A DNA stretch of 64,000 nt, from positions 15,748,001-15,812,000 of the forward strand of contig CM114272.1 in NCBI GenBank assembly GCA_050084515.1. The letters run 5' to 3'. The notes under the pieces were generated by a model, which was not told the DNA's origin, searched no databases, and saw only the letters and a list, made by a program, of their open reading frames with translations. Source of the stretch: Blasia pusilla (Eukaryota; Marchantiophyta; Marchantiopsida; Blasiales). Shown here in pieces: positions 1 through 11,500 of this stretch. The translations under genes were made by a program, and so were the position numbers. Numbering within the stretch: position 1 is the first letter of the stretch; each line of letters opens with the position of its first letter.

Positions 1-67
1 TCGACATCAGCAGGGCGACTGATCAAGCGATTCATTGTGGACATAGGTGGAGGCATTTCTCGGAAGA

Positions 68-697
68 ATGACGAGGAAGAAATCTCAAGCAAACAAGTCT
101 AGGAGCTTTACTCCCAAGTCCATGAGGACTCCTGCGTCACCATCTCCAGGGCCTCGTTTGGCCAATGAGATAAGGCAGCAAGAAATCAAGGAGCGGGAAA
201 GGGAAGAGGAGATGCACAACCAGGAGCTTCTTGCAAAACGTGTACAGGAGGCGCTCGATAAAAAGGACGCAGAGGCTGAGGCGTCGCAGGCCTTGAAGAA
301 AAGGGTCGCCGACAAAAAGCGAGAAAAGAAGCGTCTGGACGCGTCGGTGAGGAGAGCAGAATTGGCTACAGCGAGGAGGGAAAAAGCAATAGCCATTGAA
401 GAAAGCCCTGCCTGTCCAACCGAAAGTGTTGAGATGCGGAAAATATCCCCGATGAAGTCCGGGGACACAATCAATATAGCGGAAACGGCCGAAGTTCAAA
501 TCACGGACGATGAGGTTATGAGGACCGCCACCGTGGAGATGGTGGACATTGCTGAAGAAGCAAGAGAGCGGTCATCCTCGTCTCTAAGCCCGGCGGAAGA
601 AATCGACATCTATCAGATCGACGAGTTTCCAGTGGACTTGCCAACTGCTGTCTCAGAGCAGTTGGCTCGTCAAGAAACCGACCCAATCTTCGAGCGG
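68..697 (+). CDS. First exon of the unknown gene: charged coiled-coil region
   Basis: This is the only long uninterrupted piece of the gene. The first ATG in frame is at 68; an in-frame TAG at 44-46 limits upstream extension. Roughly the first 35 residues are basic and Ser/Pro rich. Residues 35-110 are almost all Glu, Lys, Arg, Ala and Gln in heptad-like order, so a coiled coil is likely. The remainder is acidic. No signal peptide or membrane segment is visible. The open frame runs on to 775, but the tail after 697 looks like intron sequence because a good donor (GCGG then GTAAGAG) sits there and the next segment joins in phase. Confidence 0.5.
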
Positions 698-2212
698 GTA
701 AGAGAGAATCTGTGTTTTTTGAATTATGTGAAGGCCCATCTTGCAATTCATTGGCAATTCAGTATAGCTTACTGATCTTGTCCCCATTGTGACAAGTGGT
801 AAAGCAGATGGCACTGATGGAGGGCCATAACGCCCCGAGAATTCCACTTTGCCGATTGCGGACAATGGAGTACGTCCTTGAAATTCAGTCTGACGAGGTT
901 ATTGCGAAGCTCAAACAATCGGTGGCGACAACATCCTACGTATACAGCTTCCCTCCGTTCTATGTTTAGCCTTACAATGACCATGGAACCCAAGCCCTGG
1001 TTACGGAGAAGGACTTGGAAAAGCTCGACACATTCTGGAGGATGACAGATCAGGAATTCATAAGGCAAGTAGAGGGGACGGAATTCAGCTGGATGAGGAA
1101 TCTGCATTTCTTCATCTGGGATGGAAATCACAGGTTCATGGCGTGGACAAAGTTGGTGGACAGGTGAAATCCCCTAGGCCTCTTCTTATCCTCGAATCGA
1201 CGGAATTATTTTCTGAATTATGGACAGGGTTAGCAAACTGTATCCCCTTGGTCTTAGGGGAAACAATGCCTTCATGTCACGAGATGGCTGGGTTATATTT
1301 GTCCTCCCCTACGTCAGAATACTAACTGACCTGATAGAAAGAGAATATGATTATGGGTTTTGGACCACGATGAATAGGGAAGATGCACTTGAAATGCTTG
1401 GGAGGCTAGCAGATTCTTGCTATTTTTTTGAATCTTTTGTCAAGAAGGCCAAATTTTATTGGTCTGTGCGGGACTACTCTGTTTGAAAGGGGAAAAAGGG
1501 CCTCTCGAAGTATGTGAAAGATCTATAGTTGTTTTACGCTGCTAGAGAGTTTAGAAACTTCTCCTGCCCAAAGAATACAGTCTTGGTGGATATTGGGATC
1601 AATTCCCTCCTTTTGATTGATCCAAATAGCGTTATAGCCCTTCCAAAATTTAATATACTTCCATGACCCCGAGACCAAAAAAAATCACTGCGAGACCAGT
1701 ACTATTCTCTCGTACTTTCTGATAATGATAGAGAGTTTCCTGGATGGGATAAGTGTTAGTCATTTTATTAGTATTGGGCGGATTGGTTTTCCAAAGCCAC
1801 ATTCTACTGGCGGTAATGGTAAATATCTTTTCCATGCAATCCAGGAAAGCTAAAGGCCTTGGTCTTATTCCAAAATGTACGGGGACAGTTGACTTAGACA
1901 GTATGCAAGGAATGTCCAAGAGTGGAGATCGTTGCAGATGTCATCTTTGGCAGCGTGGATCAGATATAAGTGGAAGTTACGAGGCCAACATGCAATATCA
2001 ATGCCTTCCTTACTACCATGTGGTGTTTGGAATATCTGATAGAGAAATATCTCCCGGCTCGAGTTCTCAACGGCATCGTAAAGTTGGGGGCTCGCTTGTT
2101 TGCAAAGTGGGAGGATCAGTTTGGTTTCAAGGACGTCGTTGATAAAAGCGGCTTCTTAAACGTGGAGTCTGTAGCAGGGTGGAGTCAGAAGGGTGGACCA
2201 TCATTTGATATC

Positions 2213-3402
2213 TGTGATACCCACAATTTTGTACTTTGGAAGAAATGTATCTTTTTATTGAACAAAGACTCTTGTATATTATGGTTTGGATTATTATATA
2301 CAATTATGGAGAAGAACGAATAAGATTCAAGTGAATCACGAAGCTCCTAAGACAAGGCAGAGAGATGGAAGATCAAGGATTTGCCTTAGAGGAGAATCAA
2401 AAGCCGTAACGAAGCATAAAGGATCAACGCGAAGCTTAGCGAAGCTCAACGAAGCTCTGTATACGAAGTACTTTGCTCTTAAGCGAAGCACAAAGCACGA
2501 AGCACGAAGCACGAAGAGCGAAGCAAGAAGAGAATGAAGAATGAAGAACTTTGTCCTCCGGAAATTTAGCGAGCGGCTTCAGACATGATTGTGATTCGAA
2601 CCGGCACATAGTTAAAACAATTAGACTAGGAAAGGGCGCGACCCTTTGTATCAAATTGGTAGTTAGAACAGTTTTGTACCGCGGATTCACAGGGATCGTA
2701 GGAAAAGCTAAGAGAACCATAGATCTAGGTAGTTACAGATATTGAAGCGATACCAACTTCATCAAGAACGCTTCGGATCATAAACGCTCCTTCTCTCGAG
2801 AATACTTAAGAAACAGGACAGAAGCTATCATTATCATTCGCTCATGAAGTCCTTATGCTGTAGGAATGGTCCGAGCAAGAGAGTTGTACCCTCTCGCGCT
2901 TGTATATACTTTGAAGTCTTCCAATTCTTGATGGAGTAGTAAAGCACTCATTCATTCATTCTGATGTGCGATGCTTATGTCTGAATATTCTTTTTGGGTC
3001 TGCCGAGTGGAGAATGAATCAGGCGAACCTTTCTCATCAATGGAATAATCAACATAGAGTTGTATGAAATCTGTTTGACACAGAGTAACCTGCCCCGACG
3101 GATTAAGTTCCGAAAGTAGGAGAAGCCAACTTTATTCTTGAGGTCTCTGTGAGGTTCCGAGAGGTCGAGAGAACAAATTGCCTGAGCGTACTTTAAATTC
3201 CACTCGAGAGAATTGAAGAAGAAAACATAGGTACTAAAAAGGATCGGAAGATATTACTGAAATACTACATTTGAATTCCATAATCAAATACACGACTTTT
3301 ACAACATAATAATCACTTTATACTCTCTTTTCATCCAACAATGATCCTCTTGGGGATCGAACTCTACAATTGACTGTAAATAAGAAACACTTAGACATTA
3401 CA
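2213..3402 (-). mobile_element. Solo LTR, copy 1 of the 1.19-kb family
   Basis: Read on the minus strand, this block starts TGTAATGTCTAAG and ends GGGTATCACA, so it has the TG...CA ends of an LTR. It is the inverted counterpart of 57262-58460 along its whole length, at roughly 90 percent identity by eye. The flanks are ATATC (2208-2212) and GTATC (3403-3407), a 5-bp target duplication with one mismatch. No internal retroelement sequence adjoins it, so it is a solo LTR left by LTR-LTR recombination. Inside are GAAGC/GCTTC-rich short tandem repeats near 2410-2525. It sits exactly between two codons of the unknown gene at 68-4106. Confidence 0.9.
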
Positions 3403-4106
3403 GTATCTAAATCGACACCAACATGAGCTTTGTGGGTTATGTCTCCCTCCCTTATATTTATGACATTTTCCCTTATGATGCCATGCCAAATGAGAGCATG
3501 GACATTGTGTGGAATGAAGTGGTGCAGTACGAGGGAATCGACAGGGTGTTTATTGTCACCCTACATGACCATCACTTTGTGCTAAGGGTTGTAGCCAAGT
3601 GGATCACCATTGTAGATACTGTAAGTTCCCGCCTAGACTGGGAATATAACTAGGCGTACCAAATCTTCTTTGACTCCAAGGCGTCAGCTGTGATGGATAA
3701 CGCATTCGACTATTCCATCAAAGGGAATGATCTCCTACAACCACCGACACAATGCTTGCTAGAGCGGGCAAGAAGTTGCCCATTTTTTCCTTGACGAGTA
3801 CAGTCTGCACGAACGAAAGCATCGTCTTTTCAGCTACATCATCGCAAAGGCTAAGGACTGGGATATAGATCTGCGTAGTTTGGACAAGAAGTATCAGAAG
3901 AAGAATTACGATAAGTTCCAAGCTATCTACTAGACCCTAAAGGAAGATCTCCAAATTGATTTCACGAGGATTATTCTGATTCCGAGGGAGGGAAGGTTTA
4001 GTTAGAGTAACTTTGCCGATGGACTCGATAAGTATATCCGTGAGGTTCAAGAGGAGATTACTGACATTGCCACGGATGAGACCTCACCAAGGGTAATAGG
4101 TAGCTG

Positions 4107-4588
4107 AAATGATACTCTATTTTGATGCCATTGGATACATTTGTAAATAGAACATGAAATGTAGCATATTGAAGCGGATGGGTTAAGGAAGTATGTTGCC
4201 CAGGTTTGAGCTAGTCAATGTGACAAATATAGCAACAGATGAGAATCTCCTCTGATTGGAAATGTACTTTCACCAGTTGTAAATTCTCTGGTACTAGATA
4301 TTTGTAGTTATGTACATCGGGAATTGTAACCTATTGTAGAGAATGGAAGCTAAGATTGCGAGAACTATAACATATTGCAGAAAGTGGAAGCTAAAGATTG
4401 TGAAGCCATGTCTTTGTCGGGGTATTTTTTAATCATTCCAAATTGGAACTTGAGCTCCAAATCTTACATAACAATGAGCATATTTACTCTCATCTATTGA
4501 TCGTGCAATGGACTTGTCATGTGATATGTGTGTACAATTTCTTATTGTAGAGCTTGCATCCTCAACGTTGCCATCCTCTGGATCAATT
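4107..4588. other. Intergenic, no gene seen
   Basis: This stretch follows the last recognisable codons of the unknown gene. I see no coding signal, no structured RNA and no repeat copy that I can name. Confidence 0.5.
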
Positions 4589-5407
4589 GGAACTGTAGTT
4601 CTAATAAGCCTACTCGTGAGATCCCTTCGTCAAGAAAAATTGTAGAATCAAAACTTTGGTTCTGATTGTGTCCCAAACCGCCGCGCCCGCTGAAAGTCAT
4701 TTGGAGCCAAACTTGGACTCAGCCCAATTGGATCCTAAGATCCAATTCCAGCCGCAGAAGGCGTCCCGTAAAGGGAAATCCCTATCCTCGATTGGAATTG
4801 TAGTTCCGAATGGCCTGCTTCTTACATCCGAATAGATCGAAAACAAATGTAGAATCGGAACGTAAGTTCTGGTTATCCAGTTGGAACCGAAGATCCAATT
4901 CCTGCCCTAGAAGGCATCCGGTAATATTAAACCACAATTTTCTATTGGATACGTGGGTCCAAATGGCTTGCTCCTTACATCCCAATACGTCGGCAACAAG
5001 TACAGAATCACAACCCCTAGTTCTAATTGTGTCCTAAATTGCCACGACCGTTGAACGTCATTTGGAGCTAAACTCAGTGTGAGTCCAATTGGATCCTAAG
5101 ATCCAATTCCGACTGTAGAAGGCGTGTGGTAAAGGGAAATCCCCATCCTCGGTTGGAACTATAGTTCCGAACGGCCTGCTCCCAAGATCCCAATGGGTCG
5201 GCAATAAATGTAGTTCCGAGCTCATTTGGAACTAGAGTTCCGATTGCTTTTTCTTGGTACTCGGTGGGATTTGTCTGAGGCCAAACCAGCACATTGCGCC
5301 GTCAACTTTAGGGCTATCTCAACTGGTAGAAACCAAATACTTCCGAGTTCATTTGGAACTAGAGTTCCAAACTCCATTCAATAACCTTCCAGTGGAACAA
5401 TAGTTCC
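4589..5407. repeat. Degenerate tandem repeats with GGAACT palindromes
   Basis: A unit of about 170 bp at 4669-4840 recurs at 5031-5202, with a partial copy between them near 4883-4995. Shared landmarks are CCAATTGGATCCTAAGATCC, GTAAAGGGAAATCCC and GGCCTGCT. A 14-bp near-palindrome of the form GGAACTNNAGTTCC occurs six times: 4589, 4794, 5155, 5228, 5355 and 5394. The 5155 copy, GGAACTATAGTTCC, is perfectly self-complementary. No gene is apparent. Confidence 0.7.
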
Positions 5408-7037
5408 AAATGCCGTAGAAATATCAATAGGATGTATTCAAAATGTCAGTAGGACTTTACAAATTCTTGTCGGATGGGGAGAAATGGGGTTGGGGCGGAG
5501 GGTCCATGAGCCAAGATTATTTATTTCTTTACTTGAGAATGCTTTGGAATTGGGTCTTAAGCTCCAATTTAGCTTAGGAACGCACGAACTTTGGTAGAGT
5601 TCACATTCAATCGTCCGCCACCTCCTTTACTGTGGAGTCACAAAATAAATTAGTTTATGTTGCCAATATTGCTCTGGCGGGTGTACAATGACTTTAACCA
5701 TATCACACCCTAGCCTTCGCTCTCTCGGAGATGTCCAAAGAAACGAGCAAAATAAACATTGTCAATATCATTCTTAACATTTTAACTTCAAGATCATACT
5801 ATATAGGTTGCTGGCAACTCAAAGAGGCTTGATTAGTTGCAAAAGAACTTGAATCTACGGTCATATTTAAATGGAATTAAGGCCTTATTTTACTTGTGCG
5901 CATGACTTCAAGAAAGTAGAAAATCCATAAATGTTTTATTTCACCAGGAAAGCAAAATTGGTGTTTGCACCGTAGCACAGATTCCATAAAGGGTGTAACC
6001 TAAGGAGGATAAGCTCAAAATGGGCATGATTAAGAGTATAGCCCTCTCTAGGAACCTCCATTGTAATACATGTGTACATATTACCTATCCAAATCAGCTC
6101 ATAAATAAGTTAGAATACACATATACTCCCAATCCAACCAACTATCACCATACAAGATCGAGCAAGGGTTTTGAAGAACAGATCTTTTGTGCATTTATAC
6201 AAGCCCTCTTGATGTGCCATATGACACCTAAAAAATAGCACCTATCCAATAGGGCCATTTACAAAGGAAAGGATGACCTACAAACATAAATCACCTCCAA
6301 ATTGGCTCCAATGTAGCAAGTCACTATGACCTAAATTGAGAATTACAAAGGAATCAAAGGATCTCTCTCAACCTTTCTAAAAGTCATGACGACACATTAT
6401 TGCTCACCATTCTTCTTATGCATTATCTTCTTACTTAAAGTGAATGTTTTTTTTTCCTTTGGACCATCAAGTCTTTGTTATATTTACATCTACCTTGATC
6501 ATCTTCTTAATGTAACTACGTTCTTACTTATCTCTTGTTTAGGATCCTAGTATAGGTCTCAATTAGGCGTCCATCTATTTGTCAAAGGAACATCTTCACA
6601 ACCTCAAATCCAACACCAATACCCATATAGACCCTTCTTTTGCTCCACAACATAGTAAGAGTTCCCATATTCCACATGTCTATCCATGGGTACTCTCCAA
6701 GCTAATTGAGCTTGACAATCAATGCTCCAACTTGAATGCACACATCAACATAGAATGACCACCTTACTTCTCTCACTCGTGGGAAAGGAGTATACACTAA
6801 TCATATCTCTTACCGCAAACAAACCCTTAAAGATGCTACATCGCCTTTTTAGGAATTCCTTGAGGATACTCATGATCTCATTAGAGATAATCCAAAGTTA
6901 CATTTACAAGTAATAACTACACAATCCTTGCTTTGAGATATATATTTCATGCATATGTTAGTACAACTATTGTCATATACTTATAGTACAAGCATGATTC
7001 AAACATTACTTTTCAAACAGTGTGGATGCACCTATTA
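5408..7037. other. AT-rich intergenic region, no gene seen
   Basis: Only short, unconvincing open frames occur here. I see no splice-connected coding pattern, no transposon domain and no RNA gene. Confidence 0.5.
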
Positions 7038-7383
7038 GAAATGGAAGATAATTTAAACTATTCACCACTTTCCTAAATTATTCAAGTAATTTAAGGGAAA
7101 GCATGCATCGATTAGAAATGAACGATAATTTAAATTATTCACCACTATTCTTAAGTATTCAAGTAATTTAAGGGAAAGCGGAAATGAAAGATAATTTAAA
7201 TTATTCACCACTATTCTTAAGTATTCAAGTAATTTAAGGGAAAGCGGAAATGAAAGATAATTTAAATTATTCACCACTCCCCTTAAGTATTCTAGTAATT
7301 CAAGGGAAAGCATAAATGAAAGATAATTTAAATTATTCACCACTACCTTCAAGTATTCAAGTAATTCAAGGGAAAGCATAAAC
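7038..7383. repeat. 66-bp minisatellite, five units
   Basis: Units begin at 7038, 7115, 7181, 7247 and 7313. The last four are spaced exactly 66 bp; the first carries about 11 extra bases near its junction. Each holds GATAATTTAAATTATTCACC followed by AAGTATTCAAGTAATTTAAG or a close variant. Because 66 is divisible by 3, a repetitive minus-strand frame stays open (7062-7394, period 22 residues), which I take to be a by-product. Confidence 0.9.
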
Positions 7384-8504
7384 CAACTCTTCAATGAGTA
7401 TGAATTGTAAGTATTAGTGTAAGCCCATGAATTATATGCCTTTTAAACCAATTGCAAAATGTCAAAAAGAGAGGAATTTGCAAAATGAAAGGCATTCTCC
7501 AATAATAATATTGAAATGGGACTTCTGATTTAGAACTCATCGTAGCAATAATTTGTTCTAGCTGAGTTACCATGTATTTTGTACCTTCCTTAGATATTAG
7601 AGATAAGATTTTGCTATGAATAGTCAGACTTGCTCTATTACATACAAAATATCTACAACTTACCCTCCCCTCCCCATTCTTGGTGCACATTCATTTCTTA
7701 TGCATCATTCTTCTTAGTTACTAATGTAAGTATCTCACTCAAACTAAGTCTACTCTCAGCAGACCTGAAGTACAATTGAACATCGAAGTACATTGATTGA
7801 TTGAAATTTGAACAATTTCTCTACAGATATTCTCATACCAGCTGTCAAAACACTCGAAACCTGCCATTTGAAATAAATCACGGGATTTCCAGTTTGGATG
7901 AACCAAGTACAAGGCACTTTACGAACTACATGTTATATAGCTCATATAGGATCTTTATTTACAAAACCGGGAAGGTTCATAGCCCATCATCTTAATTCCT
8001 TATCATTTCATCTGCTGACGACCACCCAATTTACATATATTCAAGTCATCATACAAAATATTCCGTAATAGTATTGAAAAAGTAAATAAATTATAATCTG
8101 AATTAACTATTCTTACCAACTATCATGTTCTCCTGTTCTTCACCACTATTCTGGCTGCACACTAGTTTTCTTAAGCCGTCTTCTCGATTTCGTCGTGACC
8201 TACTGCGCTTGCCTTGTTTCATCCAAGCTTGAAGAAAATATCTGTATAGTTCTAGCATGGAAAAGCTGATTTGAAAACTGTTTTCTGAACTATATTAACT
8301 TTGAAAATCTCATAGATTATGAACATATGACTATACCACTGCACATATGCCCTGCTTTTACCTTCGTAGCCCTCCTTGAACTTCCCACCGACAGCTGGTC
8401 GTGGTAGAGTCGCGGGAGCTACCGGAAGACAGGAAATTTGTGTACAGGATGATCCGATAGGTCTTAGATAACGTGGACGGCTCGTGGACTAGTAGGCGAG
8501 ATGC
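7384..8504. other. Intergenic region and NPF 3' side
   Basis: No gene is apparent. The part nearest 8504 would be the 3' untranslated region of the minus-strand NPF gene; no polyadenylation site can be assigned with confidence. Confidence 0.4.
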
Positions 8505-11500
8505 TTACTGAGCAGGCCGTGTGGAGACGGAGGATTCATTATCAAGTTCCTTACCAGTGACGTCCACAAGCTCAGAGTCTTTCTTGTATTTGTAAAGGGA
8601 AGAGAACACGAGAAACACGAGAAAGTCCACTGCCATGATTCCTGCCAGTACGTAGTAGAAGCCGAGCAGCCCACCGTTGTTCAATCGTGTGGACAGCCAC
8701 GCCCCAGCGGATTGATTCTTCGTGGCGCCGTCCACAGCGTTCACGAGAATAGTGCTGAGGAAGTAGCCCATGGACGTCGCCGTAAAGAAGAAGGACATTC
8801 CTATGCTGCGAGTCCCGTCCGAGCTCTCATCGTAGAAAAAATCCAGCTGTCCCACGGTGGTGAAAACCTCGACGCAAGCCAGTGGCACGAACACTGGCAC
8901 CATCCAAAATACGCTCATAGGCAGCTCAAACGTGCCTATAGGCGCATGCTGGAAGCCCAGCTCACGGATAAGTCTCAATCGCTTCTTTTCAATCCCCACA
9001 GCCACAAGATAGGCCAACATAGTCAGGAACAAACCGGTTCCAATTCTCTGAAGAGGACTGAGACCACGTTTATCTCCGGTCAACCTGCGCATAGCTGGTA
9101 CCAGCATCCTCTCGTATATAGAGAGGAGGAAGGCAAATGTGAAGACCATAATCACAGCGCTCAAGGAGACGGGCGGAATTTTAAAATTAGGCCCCAAGTG
9201 CCTGTCTAGGGTCAATCCCTGGATGATGGTGAAGCTACTCAGCTGCGCGTATGATATGTACACGACGCTAGTGCAACACCAAATTGGCATCATGCCCAAG
9301 ATTCTTTTCAACTCTTCTACTTGTGTCACTGTGCACAGCCGCCATGGGCTGGGAGGCGGACCATTCTTGCTCATCTCCGACGGCAGCTCGCCTTCATTTG
9401 AGATTGAATACGTCTTCACCGCTGCCTTGTCTAGAAACCTGAGGTTCAACAAACGAGGCTCGAAGCGCGGGATAAGTTAGCACGTTTGGGGTGCAAACTA
9501 TGTTTTGCTCTTTTGACAGTGGCATGGGAACACACTAAAATCATTGGATGTCAAAAGAGCAACTTACTGCAACTCACCGGAGCCACTACGCGAAGTTCTC
9601 TAGCTTCCCTTTCGGAGGTCTACGTTACCGGTTCCTCAATACTCTCTTACCCCTTATGGGGTTAGAGAAACCCTCCTCCCGTTTTGACACCCGTCTTTTC
9701 AAACCTTTCTGCTGCTGACACGTGTCAGATTCAAAGAGTAAGACCTAAGGACGAAAAAAAAATCCCTCACCCCTGCATAGCACGGCCATAATATAATTGT
9801 CAAATGTGGATTGTAAATATCAAAATTAAAAGTTGGAAATTCAGACTCTATTTGGAACTTTGAAAACCTAATCCCTGATTAAGTTCCGTTCTTTCAGCAC
9901 AGACATCTGCAACTACCTAGAGCGCTAAAGCAGTGATCACTTCTCACCTGTGGTGTTACGGATATAGATCGTCTTTATCAGCACTAATCTAGAACATTGT
10001 GCGCAATCTGGATGGTCAATGTGCGCTTTGCTTCAAAGTCTGCAAGTTCAAATAACTCGGAACTGTGAATCTAGCCTCTCTCACTGATCACTTCTTACAT
10101 CTTAACGCTAATCTAACGTAATTGTCAAATATGGATGGTAAAGATCTGCCCAGATTCAAAACGTTTTAGTGTGGAGGACATGAAACTCTAAATCGAAACT
10201 TACAGTTCCGATCTCCTCAGCCATGTTTGACAGTAGCTTACTGCTGTCACTCATCACTCATCGCATGTGGCGTTAAATGACACGTATCACTACGTAAATC
10301 TAATTTACTTCTGAAATGAGGATAGTCAGACGACTCATAGTTTACACAGCTCAAAATAGTGGATCCAGAAAAACCAGGAATCCCGCCCCTTTCCACATTT
10401 GTCGATCAAGGATCAAGAGCTTTTCAAGATCACATGAAGACAGATGACCGTAGGTGCACAAATGAGTCCAATTATATGACCGCAGATGTTATCATAAATT
10501 ACGAACGGTTCCTCCTCAAAACCTTAAAAATATATGTAGCGGCAACAGCCAAAAGTCACGGTTGAGTGAAGGTCAAGGGAGAAGGTCTCTTACTTTAACG
10601 TGTTGCTGTGTCCCAGCTTCCGACTTCCCTTGATTGCCGACATAGCTCCAGGTACTTCGTAGAGATGACCGACATCCTTGGGTACAGGGACGTTCCAGTT
10701 ACGTGCAGCAGCCACAATCACCTGCGCCATGCGAGTAAGAGGACTCCCACTCGGAGGTTTGTGTCGATACGTCGAAAATCCGCTGGAGAACAGCAGTATA
10801 CACAACACCATGACGCCCAAGGCAGCTCCGACACCCACTCCCTCCGAAATACCATGGAAGTAAATGAACAACGTAGAAGAGGTTAAGAGTCCGATCTGAA
10901 TCCCAGCGAAGAACCACATGAAGAACTTCACACCCTTCGCTCTCTCCGTCGGCTCAGTATCATCAAATTGATCTGCGCCCATGGCACTCATCGTTGGTTT
11001 CATAGCTGATGAACCCAAAGCAATTAAGTAGAGTGAAATTGTAAATGGCCTCATGATCTGGGAACCGGCAGGCGGACAAGCCGATGTTAATGTAGGCACA
11101 CATGGAGCAGGCTGTATACTCGGGTGCACCACCGAGTATGTCATTAGTGCCAAGCCCTGCATCCACAAGAAACAGACGAGTTTAATTTGCATAGCTCGGC
11201 TGCTTTTGGCGAGTAGAATCAATTACGTCGTCGTCGGATATCGTGCTATTGTGTACGTCCAAACCTGTACATCCATCAACATTGCAGCCTGCTCGGTATT
11301 TTAAGCTTCTTACCACATGCTCAAGTGCTTAGTCTCCCTTTCTGATCGAGCAAACGTATATACCGATAGCAGTGATCAGTCCTACAGCATTTGGAAATTC
11401 TATCTGTTACCGTCGGATCAAGAGATAGAGGGATAACCAATGTGGCGATTTAAGGGGTCTACCGAGGTAGCGATCACTCCTCCAATTGCGATCGTCCAGA

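Larger units (their letters stand above)
68..4106 (+). pseudogene. Decayed intron-containing gene of unknown function, split by a solo LTR
   Basis: I do not recognise the family. Pieces of one protein can be followed along the plus strand. They are 68-697, 808-1163, 1228 to 2212 (one frame with stops), then after the LTR 3408-3653 and on to about 4106. Splice signals support two short introns: GTAAGAG at 698 with CAG ending at 807, and GTGAAA at 1164 with ACAG ending at 1227; reading phase is kept across both. In-frame stops lie at 967 (TAG), 1484 (TGA), 1526 (TAG) and 1664 (TGA), with more further on; most could come from CAG or CGA by a C to T change. The segment before 1163 contains FFIWDGNHRFMAW, which resembles the DG.HR box of ParB/sulfiredoxin-like folds; that link is a guess from the motif only. 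The first exon is a charged coiled coil. It looks like a dead member of a repeated plant gene family. Confidence 0.6.

Noticed and set aside
2585-2610. GTTCGAATC-like words (also near 58050, 3350 and 57305) suggesting tRNA T-loops
   Set aside because: No acceptor stem, anticodon arm or cloverleaf fits around them; they are parts of the LTR.
7038-7383. Possible CRISPR array (regular 66-bp spacing)
   Set aside because: Whole units repeat with no unique spacers and the context is a plant nuclear genome; it is a minisatellite.
8712-9480. Plus-strand open frames of 165 and 113 codons
   Set aside because: They are antisense to the last NPF exon, which has clear protein motifs on the minus strand.
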